Origin: Allobosea caraganae
Lineage (GTDB): Bacteria > Pseudomonadota > Alphaproteobacteria > Rhizobiales > Beijerinckiaceae
Reading direction: 5' to 3'
DNA length: 64,000 bases
Assembly: GCF_003351345.1 (NCBI RefSeq)
Contig: NZ_QQTO01000037.1
Coordinates: 247,501 to 311,500, forward strand
The notes under the pieces were generated by a model. It had not been told where the DNA came from. It was given only the letters and a program-made list of their open reading frames with translations, and searched no databases. Below, piece after piece: positions 36,697 to 46,109 of this stretch (the first letter of the stretch is position 1; every line of letters starts with the position of its first letter). The translations under genes and the position numbers were made by a program.

Positions 36697-37896
36697 TTAC
36701 GCGATCCTGATCCGCGCCGCCCGCTCGAACTTCACCGCGAAATGGACCAGCGACTTGTCCGAGCCCTTCGGCCCGATCAGCGACAGGCCGAGCGGCGCAT
36801 CCTCGCGATGGGCGGCCGGAATCGTCACCTGCGGGAAGCCCGACAGGCCGGACAGGCACAATAGCCTGAGCGCGCGGTTGCGGAAATCCTCCAGTTCGGC
36901 CTCGTTGGCGCTGACCAGCGGCGCGATATCAGGCACGGTCGGCAGAATCAGCACGCCGTCGGAGCCGAGCAGCTTGGCCAGCCGGTTGCGGAAGCTCTTG
37001 CGCACGCTCTCGCCCTTGGCGACCTCCTCGTCGGTCACCGATTTCGAGAAGGCGAAGCGCTCGGCCACGCCAGAGCCCAGCGGCGGCGCGAAGCGCTCGA
37101 TCATGGCGCCATCGGCATTCCAGGCGTCGCGGCCTTGCACCCAGCGGAAGGCCCAGTAGAGCGCGTCGAGATCGCGCGCCGCCTTCACCATCTCGGGCTC
37201 GCCGAGCAGCGGCATGGCGCGCTGCACGACGTTGCGCAGCGCGTTCTCGGCATCGGGCACGGCCTGCGCGAACATGTCCTCGGCCAGCAGCAGCCGCGGC
37301 ACCTCGGGCAGCGCGATGCGGTCCTTGCCGAACACGACATCGGCGACGCGGGCAAAGGTCTTGCCGTCGCGGGCGAACCAGCCGGGCGTATCCAGGCTCT
37401 CGGCCAGCGGCCAGACCCGCTTCAGCGAGAGCCTTGCATGCGTCGGCCTGATGCCGAAGAGCCCGCCATAGCTCGCCGGCGCCCGCACCGAGCCGCCGGT
37501 GTCCGAGCCCAGCGCGATATCGGCGAGCTTGCCGGCAACCGCCGCCATCGAGCCGGAGGACGAGCCGCCGGTGATGCGGTCGGGCGCCGCCGGATTGATC
37601 GGCGCGCCGAAATGCGCGTTCTTGCCGTTGAGCGAGAAGGCGAGCTCGTCCGTATGCGTCTTGCCGACGAAGCGCGCGCCGGCATCGAGCAAGGTCTTCA
37701 CGATCGGCGCCGTCTTTGTCTTGATGCCCGATTGCGCCAGCACGATCGGCGAGCCCGCCCCGGTCGGATAGCCCTTGACGTCGAACAGGTCCTTGACCGC
37801 CAGCGTCAGCCCGGCGAGCGGGCCGGTCGCAGCGCTCTTCACCGGAATCTCCGGATAGGGCACGAAGCAGCGGAACGGATCGTCCTTGATCGTCAT
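36697..37896 (-). CDS. Amidase (amidase-signature family)
   Basis: 399-aa hydrolase converting amides to acids. The catalytic Ser-cisSer-Lys system is visible: the Lys in LAVKDLFDVKGYPT near residue 35, then GGSSSGSMAAVAG and GSDTGGSVRAPASYGG. In this neighbourhood it probably hydrolyses the amide released by the nitrile hydratase encoded just downstream, completing nitrile to amide to acid. The start is ATG 37896 with AGGGGG upstream; a TTG two codons earlier is less likely. It begins 2 bp after the gamma-glutamyltransferase-like gene ends, so these two form an operon. Confidence 0.9.
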   Translation of the reverse strand: MTIKDDPFRCFVPYPEIPVKSAATGPLAGLTLAVKDLFDVKGYPTGAGSPIVLAQSGIKTKTAPIVKTLLDAGARFVGKTHTDELAFSLNGKNAHFGAPINPAAPDRITGGSSSGSMAAVAGKLADIALGSDTGGSVRAPASYGGLFGIRPTHARLSLKRVWPLAESLDTPGWFARDGKTFARVADVVFGKDRIALPEVPRLLLAEDMFAQAVPDAENALRNVVQRAMPLLGEPEMVKAARDLDALYWAFRWVQGRDAWNADGAMIERFAPPLGSGVAERFAFSKSVTDEEVAKGESVRKSFRNRLAKLLGSDGVLILPTVPDIAPLVSANEAELEDFRNRALRLLCLSGLSGFPQVTIPAAHREDAPLGLSLIGPKGSDKSLVHFAVKFERAARIRIA

Positions 37897-37898
37897 CG

Positions 37899-39488
37899 TC
37901 AAATCCCCCTGGCGTCGCCATCCGAGCGCGGATCATGCGTCGCTTCGACATGGCCCTTTTGGTGCTTCACCAGCATCCCGGCATGGCCGAACTGGTCGGA
38001 ATAGGCCTCGCCATACTCCTCGACAGGGTGGCCGGCTGCCGTCAGCCGCGCCACCAGCTCCGGGTCGAAGCGGCTCTCCAGCTTGAGCGAGAGCGAGCCT
38101 GCGCCCCAGCTCCGGCCGAAGAGGAAGCGCGGCGCATCGACGGCCGCGGCCGGGTTCTGGCCGAAGCGGTAGCGCGACAGGATCTGCGCCTGGAATTGCG
38201 GCTGCCCGTCGCCACCCATGGCGCCATAGGAGACGATGCGCCCGTCATCGAAGCAGGCCAGCGGCGGGTTCAGCGTGTGGAACGGCTTGCGGCCGGGCGC
38301 GAGCGGGTTCAGCGCCGCCTTGTCGAGCGAGAAGGAGACGCCGCGATTCTGCCAGTTGAGCCCGGTCTTGGGCAGGATGCAGCCCGAGCCGTATTCCCAG
38401 TAGATCGACTGGATATAGGAGACCGCCAGGCCCGAGCCGTCGATCGCCCCCATCCAGACCGTGTCGCCCTTGCCGGCCTTGAACGGCCAGGAGGCGGCGC
38501 GCTTCCTGTCGATCGCCGCCGCCTCCCGAGCGAACACAGCCTCGGTCAGGAAACCAGCAGGATCGACCTTGAGATGCGCCGGGTCAGTGACGTGCCTGTC
38601 GCGGATGGCGAAGGCGCGCTTGGTCGCCTCGACCAGGCCGTGGATATGGTCGAAGCCCTCGGCCCTGGTCACTCCGAGCTTCTCGAAGATGCCGAGGATC
38701 AGCAGCGCGGCCAACCCTTGCGTCGGCGGCGGGAAGTTATAGGCGGTGAGCCCCGGCAGCTTGACCGAGAGCGGCTGCGCCATCCGCGCCTTGAACGCCT
38801 CGATATCGGCCCGCGTGATCGGAGCGTCGATCTGGCTGAGGTCGGCGGCGATCTCGCGGCCGATATCGCCGCGGTAGAAATCGTCGAGTCCGGCATCCGC
38901 GAGCTGCGCCAGCGTCGCGCCCAAGGTCTCGGGCCTGCGCCTCGCGCCGGGTTTGGGCTGCTCGCCATCGGGCCAGAAGAAGCTGCTGAAGCCCGGCGCC
39001 GCCTTGGCCGCCTCGACCTCCTGCGGCAGGGTCCGCAGCTCCGAAGCGGAGATGGCGTAGCCTTCGGTGCAATGGCGGATCGCGTCGGCGAGCAGGTCCT
39101 TCAGCGGCATCCGGCCACCGAGCGTCTGCGAAAGCGCCAGCGCCGCCTGCCAGCCGCCGACCGCGCCGGCCACAGTCAGCGCCGCATCCGGCCCGCGCGC
39201 AGGGATCGCGTCATAGCCCTTCTCGTGATAGCGCTCGATCGTCGCCAGCGAGCCGGCCGGGCCGCAGGCCTCGATCGCGTGGACCTTGCCGCCGGGCTGA
39301 TGCACCAGCCAGAAGCCGTCGCCGCCGATCGCGTTCATGTGCGGGTAAACCACGGCGATCGTCGCCGCCATCGCGACCATCGCCTCGATGGCGTTGCCGC
39401 CCTCCGCCAGCACGGCGCGCCCGGCCTCCGACGCTGAACGATGCGGCGCGGCGACAGCGGCCGAGGCGAAGACAGGCGTTTCGATCAT
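37899..39488 (-). CDS. Gamma-glutamyltransferase-like Ntn-hydrolase
   Basis: 529-aa protein of the gamma-glutamyltransferase family, normally self-cleaved before a nucleophilic Thr. Here the likely site is GKGDTVWMGAIDGSG, with T343. The canonical TTHxSV is shortened to T-V-W-M. The N-terminal GGNAIEAMVAMAATIAVVYP and the C-terminal SYGAMGGDGQPQFQAQI regions are typical. No signal peptide is evident, unlike classical periplasmic GGT. It starts the operon that continues into the amidase gene. Together they may act on an amide or gamma-glutamyl conjugate, but the substrate is unknown. ATG 39488 was preferred over 39521. Confidence 0.85.
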   Translation of the reverse strand: MIETPVFASAAVAAPHRSASEAGRAVLAEGGNAIEAMVAMAATIAVVYPHMNAIGGDGFWLVHQPGGKVHAIEACGPAGSLATIERYHEKGYDAIPARGPDAALTVAGAVGGWQAALALSQTLGGRMPLKDLLADAIRHCTEGYAISASELRTLPQEVEAAKAAPGFSSFFWPDGEQPKPGARRRPETLGATLAQLADAGLDDFYRGDIGREIAADLSQIDAPITRADIEAFKARMAQPLSVKLPGLTAYNFPPPTQGLAALLILGIFEKLGVTRAEGFDHIHGLVEATKRAFAIRDRHVTDPAHLKVDPAGFLTEAVFAREAAAIDRKRAASWPFKAGKGDTVWMGAIDGSGLAVSYIQSIYWEYGSGCILPKTGLNWQNRGVSFSLDKAALNPLAPGRKPFHTLNPPLACFDDGRIVSYGAMGGDGQPQFQAQILSRYRFGQNPAAAVDAPRFLFGRSWGAGSLSLKLESRFDPELVARLTAAGHPVEEYGEAYSDQFGHAGMLVKHQKGHVEATHDPRSDGDARGI

Positions 39489-39600
39489 TGCGGGCTTTTC
39501 AATCCGACCGGGAGCAACCATGTGCGGCAGGCGCGATTTTGTTGCATGCCACTCGTCTGTCGGCTAGGCGGTTCGAGACATAAGTTTTTGAGGAATAATC

Positions 39601-39840
39601 ATGGCCTCTCGCCACACCAACTGGCGCAACCTGACCTTGGTCGCCTCGCTCGGCATCCTGATCGCGGTCGAGCTGTTCGGCGTCGCGCTGGCTTCCGGCT
39701 GGGCGCTGGCCGGCCTGTTCGAGCTCGGCCCGATCGTCGGCTACGTCCTCATGGCGCTGTTCTCGGTGATCGCCGCCTACGCCCTGCTCAACCTGATGCG
39801 CCGGGTCATGCGGATCGAGCGCCTCAGCGAGTGGAATTGA
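39601..39840 (+). CDS. Small two-helix membrane protein
   Basis: 79-aa protein with two predicted transmembrane segments (about residues 10-35 and 42-66) joined by a short loop, a basic N-terminus and a basic C-terminal tail (RRVMRIERLSEWN). ATG 39601 has GAGGAA upstream, which supports real translation. I do not recognise the family. It is divergent from the gamma-glutamyltransferase-like gene and is followed by a palindromic element. Confidence 0.7.
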   Translation: MASRHTNWRNLTLVASLGILIAVELFGVALASGWALAGLFELGPIVGYVLMALFSVIAAYALLNLMRRVMRIERLSEWN

Positions 39841-39849
39841 AGCGCTCTT

Positions 39850-40013
39850 CCCTTCTCCCTCTTGCGGGAGAAGGTAGCTCGGCGAAGCCGAGACGGATGA
39901 GGGGTCGCGCGACGATGGCAGCGTCACAGATGACATCCTCGATATCCGGATAGGGCAGCGCGACCCCTCATCCGCCCCTGCCGGGGCACCTTCTCCCGCA
40001 AGAGGGAGAAGGG
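39850..40013. repeat. Palindromic repeat element, family F2 (copy d)
   Basis: Arms cccttctccctcttgcggga and tctcccgcaagagggagaag, with the conserved F2 inner blocks. It lies between the convergent small-membrane-protein and DUF1850 genes. Confidence 0.82.
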
Positions 40014-40032
40014 AAGAACAGCGCTCACCAAG

Positions 40033-40398
40033 TCAATCGCAGCGTTTGAGCGTCACCGGATCGGCCTCCGCCGGCAGGTAATCCCCCATCGCCCGGCACG
40101 CCCCGGCGATGCAGACCTGATAATCCGCCGTAGCGCCCGAGCGCCGCATCACCACCTCGCGCAGCGGCGGCAGGTCGGGCGTCCAGCGCCAGAAGCCGTC
40201 GCTCAGCTTCGCCCCATCAGGCGGGTCCATGCCGGCGCCCGAGCCCTCGACGCGCGCCTCGGTGAGCCGCAGGCCGTCCGGCGTCTCCAGCCAGACCTCC
40301 TGCCACAGCGTCTTTTGCACCGAATGCCGCCAGCCGAGCGTGACCTCGTCCGCGCCCAGCGCGACGATCAGCGCCCCCGCGGCGAGGCACAGGCTCAC
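40033..40398 (-). CDS. DUF1850 protein associated with TRAP transporter
   Basis: 121-aa protein with a hydrophobic N-terminal segment (SLCLAAGALIVALGA) and a beta-rich body (WRHSVQKTLWQEVW, RRSGATADYQVCIAGACRAM). DUF1850 proteins are encoded with fused TRAP permeases and TAXI-type binding proteins; their role is unknown. The start is GTG 40398, overlapping the TRAP permease stop as GTGA, which indicates translational coupling. The two cysteines in CIAGAC could form a periplasmic disulfide. Confidence 0.82.
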   Translation of the reverse strand: MSLCLAAGALIVALGADEVTLGWRHSVQKTLWQEVWLETPDGLRLTEARVEGSGAGMDPPDGAKLSDGFWRWTPDLPPLREVVMRRSGATADYQVCIAGACRAMGDYLPAEADPVTLKRCD

Positions 40399-42533
40399 GC
40401 CGGGCTGCCCACCTGCTGCCGGCGCACCGCCCACCAGTGCCGGCCGACCAGTGCGGCGCTGAGCAGGTAGCCGAGCGCGTCGCTATAGGCGAATTCGCCG
40501 AACAGGAAGACCGCCGCGACGAAGGCCAGCACCCGCTCTGTGATGCTGAGCCGGTCGAACAGGTAGCCGATGGCGACGATGCCGAAGAGCGCGATGGCGA
40601 CGCTGGCCTTGAACACGGCGTAGACCACCGCCGGCCAGAAGCCGATCACGTCCGACATCGGATCGCCCGGCTGCAGCATCAGCGCCGGCGAATAGACCGC
40701 GATGAACGGGATGACGTAGCCGGCAAGCGCGACCCGCATCGCTTCCCAGCCGATCTTGTCCGGGTTCTCCTTGGCGATCGGCGCCGCCGCCAGCGCCGCC
40801 AATGCAACGGGCGGCGAGAGGTCGGCCATGATGCCGTAGTAGAACGCGAACATGTGGCTGACGATCAGCGGCACGCCGAGCTGCTCCAGCGCCGGCGCCG
40901 CCAGCGCCGCGACGATGATGTAGGTCGGGATCGTCGGGATGCCGGTGCCGAGCAGGATCGAGAGGATCATCGTCAGCACCAGCGCCAGGAACAGGCTGTG
41001 CTTGCCGAGCCCGATCACCCAGGCGCCGAAGGTCGTGCCGATGCCGGTCTGCGTCATCAGGCCGATGATGGTGCCGACGATGGCGCAGGCGATGCCGACC
41101 GGCAGCGCCGTCTTGGCCGCGTCGGCGAGCGCGTTGCGGCAGATCACCAGCGTGTTGCGGCCGCCGAGCGTGAAGGCGTTGAGCAGGAGCAGCGCAGCGA
41201 TGATGCCGGCAACGACGCGCACATCCATGCCGTTGCGCAGCAGCACGCCCGAGATCAGCCCCAGTCCCACCCAGAAGATCACGCGCAGCGCCGTGGTCTT
41301 GAAGCCGAGCGCCACGCCGGCGCCGAGCAGCAGGCCGACGGTCAGCGCCAGGCCGATCGTGCCGGCGAAGAGCGGCGTGAAGCCGTGGAACAGCATGAAG
41401 ACCAGCACGGCCAGCGGCAGCGCCAGGTACCAGCGCTCGCGCAGGGCCTTGATCGGGCTCGGCAGCAGGCGCCGCTCGATGCCCTTGAGGCCGTGCTTGC
41501 CCGCCTCCAGATGCACCATCCAGAAGGCCGAGCCGAAATAGAGCACCGCCGGAATCGCCGCCGCCTGGACGATGGCAGAATACTCGACGCCCAGCGTCTC
41601 GGCCATGATGAAGGCGGCCGCGCCCATCACCGGCGGCATGATCTGCCCGCCCATCGAGGCCGTCGCCTCGACGCCGGCGGCGAAGGCGCGCCGGTAGCCG
41701 AACTTGATCATCAGCGGAATGGTGAACTGGCCGACGGTCACGACATTGGCCACGCCCGAGCCCGAGATCATGCCCATCAGGCCCGACGAGAACACCGCGA
41801 CCTTGGCCGGGCCGCCGCGCGCGCCGCCGAACAGGCCGAGCGAGACGTCGTTGAACAGGTGGATCATCCCGGCCTTCTCGAGGAAGGAGCCGAAGACGAT
41901 GAACAGGAAGATATAGGTCGCCGAGACATAGGTCGGCACGCCGTAGAGCCCCTCGGTCCCGTAGGAGAGGTGGCCGATGATCTGGTCGAAGCCATAGCCG
42001 CGATGGTTGAACGGCGAGGGCAGGTACTGGCCGAAGAACCAGTAGAGCAGGCAGACGCCGCACATGATCGGCAGCGCATTGCCCATCAGCCGCCTGGCGG
42101 CCTCGAAGACGAGGATGACGAGCAGCGAGCCGACGACGAGGTCCATGGTCGACGGGTCGCCATCGCGCAGGATCAGGTCGGCGTAGAAGATCAGCTGGTA
42201 GAGCCCGATGCCGAAGCCGAGCACGCCGAGCCCCCAGCCGAGCCAGCGCCCGGCATCGCTCTTCGCCCGGAAGTTGGCGACGAGGCCGAAGCTCAGCAGC
42301 AGCAGGAAGCCGACATGGATGCCGCGCACCGCCTGGCTCGGCAGGATGTGCCAGGCCGAGATCGCGATCTGGAAGCAGGCGAAGGCGAGCGCGACCGCAT
42401 AGGCCAGGATGCCCCAGCCGCCGGGGCCGAAGCCGGGCGGGAAGCCGTGCTCGAAATTGTCGAGCTCGGCATGCTCGACCTCGCCTTCCCTGACGCCGGA
42501 AAGCGCGTGCAGCTGGTCGGTCTGGCTCGTCAT
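40395..42533 (-). CDS. TRAP transporter permease, fused 4TM-12TM (DctQM type)
   Basis: 712-aa inner-membrane protein fusing the small (Q) and large (M) TRAP subunits. About 16 hydrophobic segments are predicted. An N-terminal cytoplasmic tail of about 35 residues is followed by ILAYAVALAFACFQIAISAW. The large-subunit part includes SGSGVANVVTVGQFTIPLMI and GMGIPTIPTYI-like ILLGTGIPTIPTYIIVAALA. It works with the TAXI binding protein encoded upstream as a sodium- or proton-driven importer. The substrate is unknown; glutamate and other carboxylates are known for a few relatives. Confidence 0.93.
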   Translation of the reverse strand: MTSQTDQLHALSGVREGEVEHAELDNFEHGFPPGFGPGGWGILAYAVALAFACFQIAISAWHILPSQAVRGIHVGFLLLLSFGLVANFRAKSDAGRWLGWGLGVLGFGIGLYQLIFYADLILRDGDPSTMDLVVGSLLVILVFEAARRLMGNALPIMCGVCLLYWFFGQYLPSPFNHRGYGFDQIIGHLSYGTEGLYGVPTYVSATYIFLFIVFGSFLEKAGMIHLFNDVSLGLFGGARGGPAKVAVFSSGLMGMISGSGVANVVTVGQFTIPLMIKFGYRRAFAAGVEATASMGGQIMPPVMGAAAFIMAETLGVEYSAIVQAAAIPAVLYFGSAFWMVHLEAGKHGLKGIERRLLPSPIKALRERWYLALPLAVLVFMLFHGFTPLFAGTIGLALTVGLLLGAGVALGFKTTALRVIFWVGLGLISGVLLRNGMDVRVVAGIIAALLLLNAFTLGGRNTLVICRNALADAAKTALPVGIACAIVGTIIGLMTQTGIGTTFGAWVIGLGKHSLFLALVLTMILSILLGTGIPTIPTYIIVAALAAPALEQLGVPLIVSHMFAFYYGIMADLSPPVALAALAAAPIAKENPDKIGWEAMRVALAGYVIPFIAVYSPALMLQPGDPMSDVIGFWPAVVYAVFKASVAIALFGIVAIGYLFDRLSITERVLAFVAAVFLFGEFAYSDALGYLLSAALVGRHWWAVRRQQVGSPA

Positions 42534-42562
42534 CGTCCCCGCCCTACTTCGTAGAATAAAAC

Positions 42563-42665
42563 GCCGTCATCCCGGGCGGCCGAAGGTCGTCCCGGGATCC
42601 GTCGCAGGGCGCGGAGCCTTACGATGGATCCCGGAGCTCCGCTTCGCTGCGTCCGGGATGACGGC
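42563..42665. repeat. Palindromic repeat element, family F5 (copy a)
   Basis: Arms gccgtcatcccgggcggccg and ctgcgtccgggatgacggc, with inner cgggatccgtcgcagg / ttacgatggatcccg blocks. It lies between the TRAP permease and TAXI binding-protein genes within the same transcription unit. Confidence 0.8.
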
Positions 42666-42687
42666 AAACTGTCGAGCCTCGGCTCGC

Positions 42688-43656
42688 TCAGGAACCGACC
42701 TTCAGGCCCTTTTCCTTCAGGTAGCGCGCCGCGCCCGGATGCAGCGGCACCGGCATGCCCTCGAGCGCGTTCTCGAGCTTGATCGCCTTGCCGGCCGAAT
42801 GCGCCGCGCCGAGCTCGCCCAGGTTCTCGAAGATGTTCTTCGTCATCTGGTAGACGAGCTCCTCCTTCACGCCGTCATGGGTGACGAGGTAGTTCACCAC
42901 CGCGGCGGTGTTCACCGCGGCGGTCTGGCCGCCATAGGTGTTGGCCGGGATCTCGGCGCTGACGAAGGGCGCCCCGGCCTTGTCGATCACAGCCTTCGGC
43001 ACTTCGACCACGACGATCTCGACCGACGAGGCGAGGTCGCGGATCGAGGCGACGCCGAGGCCCGCGGACTGGAGGGTGGCGTCGAGCTGGCGGTTCTTCA
43101 TCAGCTCGACCGACTCGGCGAAGGGCAGGTACTCGATCTTGCCGAGGTCCTTGTAGGACAGGCCGGCGGCCGAGAGGATGGCGCGGGCGTTCAGCTCGGT
43201 GCCGGATTTCGGCGCGCCGACTGAGAGGCGCTTGCCCTTCAGGTCGGCCAGCGTCTTGATGCCGCTCTCCTTCGAGGCGACGATCTGGACGTAGTTCGGA
43301 TAGATCGAGGTGATGCCGCGCAGCTTCTTCAGCGGCGTCTTGAAGCCGGCATCCTCGTCGCCCTTCCAGGCGGAGTCGAGCGAGTCGCCGAGCGTGAAGG
43401 CGATCTCGCCACGGCCCTGCTGCAGCAGCACGAGGTTCTCGACCGAGGCCTTGGTCGCCTGCACCGAGGGGCGGGTGCCGGGAATCTTGTCGCCGTAGAT
43501 CTTCGAGAGCGCGACGCCCATCGGGTAATAGACGCCCGAGGTGCCGCCCGTCAGGATGTTGATGAATTCCTGCGCGCGGGCGCCGACTGGCGCGAGCGCG
43601 ATCAGCAAGGCGGTGGCGATGCCGGCGAACGACCGGCCATTGAGCAGCGTCTTCAT
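42688..43656 (-). CDS. TAXI-family TRAP solute-binding protein
   Basis: 322-aa periplasmic receptor. The signal peptide is TLLNGRSFAGIATALLIALA, ending ARAQ. The mature start FINILTGGTSGVYYPMG is the TAXI (TRAP-associated extracytoplasmic immunogenic) family signature. The QGRGEIAFTLGDSLDSAW segment is also family-typical. ATG 43656 follows GGGAGG. Its permease is encoded downstream, separated by a palindromic element that could set different expression levels for receptor and permease. The ligand is unknown. Confidence 0.92.
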   Translation of the reverse strand: MKTLLNGRSFAGIATALLIALAPVGARAQEFINILTGGTSGVYYPMGVALSKIYGDKIPGTRPSVQATKASVENLVLLQQGRGEIAFTLGDSLDSAWKGDEDAGFKTPLKKLRGITSIYPNYVQIVASKESGIKTLADLKGKRLSVGAPKSGTELNARAILSAAGLSYKDLGKIEYLPFAESVELMKNRQLDATLQSAGLGVASIRDLASSVEIVVVEVPKAVIDKAGAPFVSAEIPANTYGGQTAAVNTAAVVNYLVTHDGVKEELVYQMTKNIFENLGELGAAHSAGKAIKLENALEGMPVPLHPGAARYLKEKGLKVGS

Positions 43657-43886
43657 AAAACCTCCCGGAAGAACGTCCCCGGCACGAGCGGCCGAGCTGA
43701 ACCTTGTTGTAGAGCAGGCCGCACTGGGAGGGGAAGCCAAAGAAACACAGGCTCTTGCCCACTTTAGTCGCCCTCGCGCGACGCTTTCGCCATCTTTGCC
43801 GGGCAAGCGGGAGCACAGCCCATGGTTGCCCCAACGTCCCGGACAGGATAGCCGGGGATGCCGACCTCCGCAGAGCCCAGAGAGAC

Positions 43887-45506
43887 ATGCAGAGCCGATC
43901 GAACCCCTCAGCCCTCGACCGACGCAGCCTGATCAAGAGCGCAGGCGCGACAGCAGCGCTCGCCGCCCTCGGCTTTGCGCCGGAGGCCTTGGCGCAGCAG
44001 GGGTTGAAGCTCGGACAGGCGGAGAACTTCAGCTTCGACGCGCTGAAGACCCGCGCGAAAGAGCTCGCCGCCCAGCCCTACGCACCGCCCCCGCCGCCGC
44101 CAGCCGACATCCTGGAGCGGATCGACTACGACGCCCACGGCAAGATCAAGTTCAAGCCGGAGATGGCGCTCTGGGCCAACGGCCCCTCGCCCTGGCCGGT
44201 GACCTTCTTCCACCTCGGCCGCTACTTCCGGAAGCCGGTGCGCATGCACGTGCTCGACGCCGGCAAGGCGCGCGAGATCGTCTATGACGAGAGCTATTTC
44301 GAGATGCCGGCGGATTCGCCCGCTCGCCAATTGCCTGATGGCGCCGGCTTCGCCGGCTTCCGCTTCCAGGAGAGCCGCTTCGGCCATCCCGGCCGCAGGG
44401 GCGAGAAGCTCGACTGGCAAAGGAACGACTGGGTCGCCTTCCTCGGCGCCTCCTATTTCCGCGCCATCGGCGAGCTCTACCAGTACGGGCTCTCGGCCCG
44501 CGGCCTCGCCATCGACCCCGCCGTCGCCGGCAAGGCCGAGGAATTCCCCGACTTCACCCATGTCTGGCTGGAGACGCCGCAGGAGGCGTCCGAGTACGTC
44601 GTGGTCTACGCCCTGCTGTCGGGCCCAAGCGTCGCCGGCGCCTATCGCTTCCGCATGCATCGCGGCAAGGGCGTCAGCATGGAGATCGAGACCGCGCTCT
44701 ATCTCCGCAACGACATCGCCAGGCTCGGCATCACGCCGTTGACCTCGATGTACTGGTATTCGGAAACGGCCAAGACGACCGCCATCGACTGGCGCCCGGA
44801 AGTGCATGATTCCGACGGGCTCGCGCTCTGGACCGGCACCGGCGAGCGCGCCTGGCGCCCGCTCAACAACCCCAGCCGCGCCATCGCCTCGGCCTTCCGC
44901 GACGAGAACCCGCGCGGCTTCGGCCTGATGCAGCGCGACCGCCTGACCGACCACTACATGGACGGCGTCTTCTACGAGCGCCGCCCGAGCCTCTGGGTCG
45001 AGACGACCGGCGATTGGGGCAGGGGCGCGGTCCAGCTCATCGAGCTCCCGACCGATGACGAGATCCACGACAACATCGTCGCGATGTGGGTGCCGGAGGG
45101 CCAGGCCAGGGCCGGCGATTCCTACGAGTTCCGCTACAAGCTGCACTGGCTCGCCGACGAGCCCTTCCCGCCGGCGCTCGGCCGCGTCGTCGCCACCCGC
45201 CTCGGCAATGGCGGCCAGCCCGGCACCATCAGGCCCAGGGGCGTGCGCAAGTTCATGGTCGAGTTCAAGGGCCCGGCGCTGGAGAACATCCCCACCGGCT
45301 TGAAGCCCGAGGTCGTGCTCTCGGCCTCGCGCGGCACGTTCTCCTATGTCTTCGCCGAGGCGGTGCCCAACGACGTGCCCGGCCACTGGCGCGCCCAGTT
45401 CGACCTCACAGCCGACGGCAGCGACCCGGTCGAGATGCGCTGCTTCCTGCGCGGCGGCGACACGGTGCTGACCGAGACCTGGCTGTTCCAGTATCTGCCG
45501 TTCTGA
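43887..45506 (+). CDS. Periplasmic glucan biosynthesis protein (OpgG/OpgD, MdoG family)
   Basis: 539-aa exported protein. The N-terminus carries a Tat signal (DRRSLIKSAGATAALAALGF, ending EALAQ). The MdoG domain opens with NFSFDALKTRAKELAAQPY and contains HLGRYFRKPVRMHVLD, ISP-type beta-sandwich strands and the C-terminal TETWLFQYLPF. OpgG/OpgD act on the backbone of osmoregulated periplasmic glucans. A Tat signal is typical of OpgD. No opgH glucosyltransferase gene is in this window. ATG 43887 was chosen to fit the Tat peptide. Confidence 0.9.
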   Translation: MQSRSNPSALDRRSLIKSAGATAALAALGFAPEALAQQGLKLGQAENFSFDALKTRAKELAAQPYAPPPPPPADILERIDYDAHGKIKFKPEMALWANGPSPWPVTFFHLGRYFRKPVRMHVLDAGKAREIVYDESYFEMPADSPARQLPDGAGFAGFRFQESRFGHPGRRGEKLDWQRNDWVAFLGASYFRAIGELYQYGLSARGLAIDPAVAGKAEEFPDFTHVWLETPQEASEYVVVYALLSGPSVAGAYRFRMHRGKGVSMEIETALYLRNDIARLGITPLTSMYWYSETAKTTAIDWRPEVHDSDGLALWTGTGERAWRPLNNPSRAIASAFRDENPRGFGLMQRDRLTDHYMDGVFYERRPSLWVETTGDWGRGAVQLIELPTDDEIHDNIVAMWVPEGQARAGDSYEFRYKLHWLADEPFPPALGRVVATRLGNGGQPGTIRPRGVRKFMVEFKGPALENIPTGLKPEVVLSASRGTFSYVFAEAVPNDVPGHWRAQFDLTADGSDPVEMRCFLRGGDTVLTETWLFQYLPF

Positions 45507-45764
45507 TCAACTCGCCTTGCGCAGTGCCTCGTTGATCCGCGCCTGCCAGCCCGGCCCGGTCGCACGGAAGCGCTCGATGATGTCGGCATCGAGCCGCAAC
45601 GTGATCTGCTGCTTCGGCCTCTCGGCCTTGGGACGACCGCGGCCGCGCTTGAGCAGCACGTCGCCATGGTACTTGTCGGCCTGATCGAACCATTCCTCGG
45701 TCAGTTCCGGAGCCTCGTCCGGATCAGCCCAACCGGCTTTGGTATCGGGCTTGTTCCCGTTCAT
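45507..45764 (-). CDS. brnA: BrnA-type antitoxin
   Basis: 85-aa antitoxin. The C-terminal half holds the BrnA ribbon-helix-helix-like segment KQQITLRLDADIIERFRATG and GWQARINEALRK; the N-terminus is acidic (WADPDEAPELTEEWFDQADK). It neutralises the BrnT ribonuclease and represses its own operon (established for Brucella BrnTA). It overlaps brnT by 41 bp at its start, as is common for this module. Confidence 0.87.
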   Translation of the reverse strand: MNGNKPDTKAGWADPDEAPELTEEWFDQADKYHGDVLLKRGRGRPKAERPKQQITLRLDADIIERFRATGPGWQARINEALRKAS

Positions 45765-45996
45765 TCGCCTTCCTCATGCTGATGATGCGCCGCGCCTCGC
45801 CGCGCAGGGTCCAGACGATGACGACCATGCGCTCGTCGAGGACGCCCGCAGTGATGAAGCGGGCCTCGCCATAATCCGCCCGGTCATCCTCCTGAGTGAA
45901 GGTCACCCCGGCGAAGACCTCTGCAGCTCGCGCGAAATCCAACCCGCGATGCTCGAGCGTGGCATCGCGCTTGGCGCTGTCAAACTCGATCTCCAC
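45724..45996 (-). CDS. brnT: BrnT-type ribonuclease toxin
   Basis: 90-aa RelE-fold toxin. The N-terminal EIEFDSAKRDATLEHRGLDF, central TFTQEDDRADYGEARF and C-terminal VVIVWTLRGEARRIISMRKA are characteristic of BrnT, including the RRIIS-RKA motif. The start is GTG 45996; a longer reading from 46086 adds 30 residues not seen in the family. With brnA it forms a small accessory module on the minus strand, divergent from the zinc-uptake locus. Confidence 0.88.
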   Translation of the reverse strand: MEIEFDSAKRDATLEHRGLDFARAAEVFAGVTFTQEDDRADYGEARFITAGVLDERMVVIVWTLRGEARRIISMRKANEREQARYQSRLG

Positions 45997-46088
45997 GATT
46001 ATCTGTAGCTCCAGAAAATCAACCTGCCAAGGCACTCTGCAAGCGACGCATGTTGACGAGGTGACAAGATCGCTTGCCCACGGCATCG

Positions 46089-46103
46089 CGTAACATTATA
46101 TCA
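46089..46103. promoter_or_regulatory. Zur-like box upstream of the zinc locus
   Basis: Read on the minus strand it is TGATATAATGTTACG, matching 10 of 14 fixed bases of the E. coli Zur core TGTTATA-N-TATAACA. The AT-rich patch stands out in GC-rich DNA and ends 7 bp before the small His-rich peptide gene. It also lies 93 bp upstream of brnT on the other side. Confidence 0.45.
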
Positions 46104-46109
46104 TCCCAT

